DNA of 23,346 nt from Pseudomonadota bacterium (GTDB lineage: Bacteria > Pseudomonadota > Alphaproteobacteria > Rhizobiales > Devosiaceae), in contig JAEYZJ010000298.1 of NCBI GenBank assembly GCA_023430705.1, positions 1-23,346 of the forward strand. Reading direction: 5' to 3'. Both the position numbers and the translations under genes were made by a program. How positions within the stretch are numbered: position 1 is the first letter of the stretch; the number at the start of each line of letters is the position of its first letter. The notes below the pieces were generated by a model. That model made no database searches and had not been told where the DNA came from. It saw only the letters and a program-made list of their open reading frames with translations. Below, in pieces: positions 22,049 to 23,346 of the stretch.

Positions 22049-22825
22049 GTGCCGCTTCTGATCGACATCTTCCTCTGCCGGACCGACAATTTCGGCTATC
22101 TCGTCCACGACGTCGCGAGCGGCCGAACCGCCGCCATCGACGCGCCCGATGCCAAGGCCATCAAGGAAGCGGCGGCTAGGCGTGGCTGGAGGTTGACCGA
22201 CCTCTTCATCACCCATCACCACACCGACCACGTCGAGGGCATCCCCGCGCTGAAGCGCGAGTTCGGGGTACGCGTCGTCGGCCCCGCCGCCGAGGAGCAG
22301 AAGATCCTCGGCCTCGAGGTACAGGTTTCGGCAAGCGACACGGTCTCGCTCGGCGACACCGACTTCCTCGTCATCGAGACCCCGGGGCATACGCTTGGCC
22401 ACATCGTCTACTACGATCCCGCAGGCCGCCACCTGTTCTCGGCCGATGCACTGTTCTCGCTCGGCGTCGGCCGCATGTTCGAAGGCCAGCCCGGGCCGAT
22501 GTGGCACGGGCTCGAGGAACTGCGCGGCCTGCCCGACGACACGCTTGTCTATCCCGGGCACGAATACACCGCCGCCAACGCCGCCTTCGCGCTCAGCGTC
22601 GATCCGCGCAACGCAGCCCTCAACATTCGCGCCGGGGAAGTGAAGCGGCAGGTGGAATCCGGGCGCTTCACCATCCCCGTCACTCTCGGCATGGAGAAGG
22701 CGACCAATCCGTTCCTGCGCGCCGACCAGCCTGTGCTCGCCAAGGCGATGGGACTGCCTCCGGAGGCCCCGCCCGCCGAGGTCTTTGCCGCGTTGCGCCG
22801 GGCCAAGGACGAGCTCAAGGCCTAG
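22049..22825 (+). CDS. gloB: Hydroxyacylglutathione hydrolase (glyoxalase II)
   Basis: A 258-residue metallo-beta-lactamase-fold enzyme that hydrolyses S-lactoylglutathione to lactate and glutathione, completing methylglyoxal detoxification. The metal motif is THHHTDH (55-61). The other metal ligands fit ETPGHTLGH, FSADALFSLGVGRMFEG and YPGHEYT. The C-terminal glutathione-binding region (NIRAGEVKRQVESGRFTIPVTLGMEKATNPFLR) is present, which distinguishes it from general family members. GTG 22049 is preferred because GGAG lies 5 bases upstream and gives the usual beginning; a longer version from TTG 22004 adds an unlikely N-terminus. Confidence 0.95.
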   Translation: MPLLIDIFLCRTDNFGYLVHDVASGRTAAIDAPDAKAIKEAAARRGWRLTDLFITHHHTDHVEGIPALKREFGVRVVGPAAEEQKILGLEVQVSASDTVSLGDTDFLVIETPGHTLGHIVYYDPAGRHLFSADALFSLGVGRMFEGQPGPMWHGLEELRGLPDDTLVYPGHEYTAANAAFALSVDPRNAALNIRAGEVKRQVESGRFTIPVTLGMEKATNPFLRADQPVLAKAMGLPPEAPPAEVFAALRRAKDELKA

Positions 22826-22852
22826 CGGCGCAGCGGGCACGGCGCCGTACTT

Positions 22853-22958
22853 GGGTTAACCCTTTCTTCATCCGGTCCGGGAAAACCCGGGCAATTCATT
22901 GCAACCTGCCCCTGCCCCGGCGACGTTGTGCGCCGTGGAGCCCGCCTTCAGGGCGGGC
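22853..22958. repeat. Cluster of palindromes downstream of gloB
   Basis: Three symmetrical elements lie in the 146 bases after gloB: GGGTTAACCC (22853-22862), CCGGG-AAAA-CCCGG (22877-22890) and GCCCGCC-TTCAG-GGCGGGC (22940-22958). The last has a perfect 7-base GC stem and is the strongest hairpin. None has a T run, so a Rho-independent terminator is doubtful. They may end or stabilise the gloB transcript. I see no other gene in this stretch. Confidence 0.4.
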
Positions 22959-22971
22959 AGCGGAACGGGCG

Positions 22972-23199
22972 ATGAAGTCGAGACGGATCCAGCGCAGGGT
23001 GTTCAGGGTGCCGTTGGTGCCCTCAAAGCCGCTCGAGCCCCCCCGGCTGCCCGCGACTACCACGGCCGATTTTCTGAGCCAGCAACTGGTCGAGCCGCGC
23101 CCCGCGGCCGTCGGCGAGGCAGTGACCGCCTACAATCGCGGCGCCCGGATGACCGTGCGTCGCATCCCCGCAGGCTATCGCACGACGATCGTCACCTGA
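22972..23199 (+). CDS. Small basic hypothetical protein
   Basis: A 75-residue reading frame from ATG 22972 to the TGA ending at 23199. It is rich in Arg and Pro, begins with a basic stretch (MKSRRIQRRVFRVPLVPSKP), and continues with TADFLSQQLVEPRPAAVGEAVTAYNRGARMTVRRIPAGYRTTIVT. There is no membrane helix, signal peptide or known motif. The frame continues further upstream into gloB, but only as a shadow. The Shine-Dalgarno sequence is weak. The regular ending (PAGYRTTIVT) looks protein-like. I do not recognise a family. It is convergent with the membrane protein at the right edge. Confidence 0.5.
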   Translation: MKSRRIQRRVFRVPLVPSKPLEPPRLPATTTADFLSQQLVEPRPAAVGEAVTAYNRGARMTVRRIPAGYRTTIVT

Positions 23200-23209
23200 G
23201 CCCGGGGCT

Positions 23210-23346
23210 TCAGTTCATCGACACGTCGCGGCTGGCGCCGGTGATGGAGACCGTGAACCCTGCCGTGACGTCGACCAGCGACATCATCATCAGGATGAAG
23301 AACACCGAGCTCGAGGCTGCGCCGACCAGCAGGAACTCGACGAGGA
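23210..23346 (-). CDS. C-terminus of a membrane protein (partial)
   Basis: A minus-strand frame enters from the right edge and ends at TGA 23212-23210. The visible 44 residues contain one hydrophobic helix (LLVGAASSSVFFILMMMSLVDV) and a short polar tail ending in ASRDVSMN. No family can be named from this piece. All codons in the window fit the local GC-rich bias, so it is probably a genuine gene end. The protein extends beyond the window. Confidence 0.5.
   Translation of the reverse strand, partial: LVEFLLVGAASSSVFFILMMMSLVDVTAGFTVSITGASRDVSMN

Noticed and set aside
1..23346. CRISPR array, insertion sequence, prophage or toxin-antitoxin module
   Set aside because: I saw no regularly spaced repeats, transposase, integrase, structural phage gene or paired small toxin genes on either strand.

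Overview
The window looks like chromosomal DNA from a GC-rich alphaproteobacterium, most likely of the Hyphomicrobiales (Devosia-like lineages are possible). The basis is the gene order tlpA / argH ... lysA ... response regulator, zinc-ribbon protein / ftsE-ftsX, plsC-type acyltransferase, DUF2125 protein, tyrA-hisC, methyltransferase / gloB, together with very high GC at third codon positions and a GTTC-N7-GTTC LexA-type operator. The species is an inference; no database search was possible. I see no rRNA, insertion sequence, integrase, phage module or CRISPR array. This is mostly ordinary housekeeping DNA.

Layout. 1-2050: tail of an acidic protein, tRNA-Leu(CAA), and two tandem DUF72 (YecE-like) TIM-barrel genes. 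2127-4575: dsbB-like gene converging on an HNH endonuclease, then an esterase translationally coupled to an AlkA-type DNA glycosylase. 4608-7570: gluQ-type tRNA-modifying synthetase, a HIG1-motif membrane mini-protein, a PduO-type cobalamin adenosyltransferase, a YjfB-like small protein and a maltose O-acetyltransferase-like protein. 7578-12752: PfkB-family kinase coupled to a TlpA-like thioredoxin, divergent from argH, followed by a ChaC-like gene and lysA. 12880-16918: a coupled response regulator and zinc-ribbon membrane protein, divergent from ftsE-ftsX, then an acyltransferase. 17034-19022: a small gene of unknown function behind a LexA-type operator, a canonical ChaC gene, and a DUF2125 envelope protein. 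19019-22825: tyrA coupled to hisC, a methyltransferase, and a divergent glyoxalase II. The right end carries a 75-residue hypothetical gene and the C-terminus of a membrane protein.

How the genes fit together. Several form recognisable pairs: thiol redox (DsbB, TlpA), glutathione turnover (two ChaC proteins, GloB), amino-acid synthesis (argH, lysA, tyrA, hisC), cell division (FtsE/FtsX) and DNA repair (AlkA-type glycosylase and perhaps the LexA-controlled gene). Coupling is tight in places: TAGTG or TGATG overlaps in three pairs, an 8-base ftsE/ftsX overlap, and a 2-base gap in the tlpA-kinase pair. Two convergent pairs share a single CTAG for both stop codons.

The best lead for something undescribed is the small gene at 17034-17378. 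It has a TTGACA -35 box with a perfect GTTC-N7-GTTC repeat lying over its weak -10 region, which suggests a damage-inducible protein of unknown function. Other leads are the start of the first DUF72 gene, the variant ChaC protein, and the inverted repeats upstream of the second ChaC gene.
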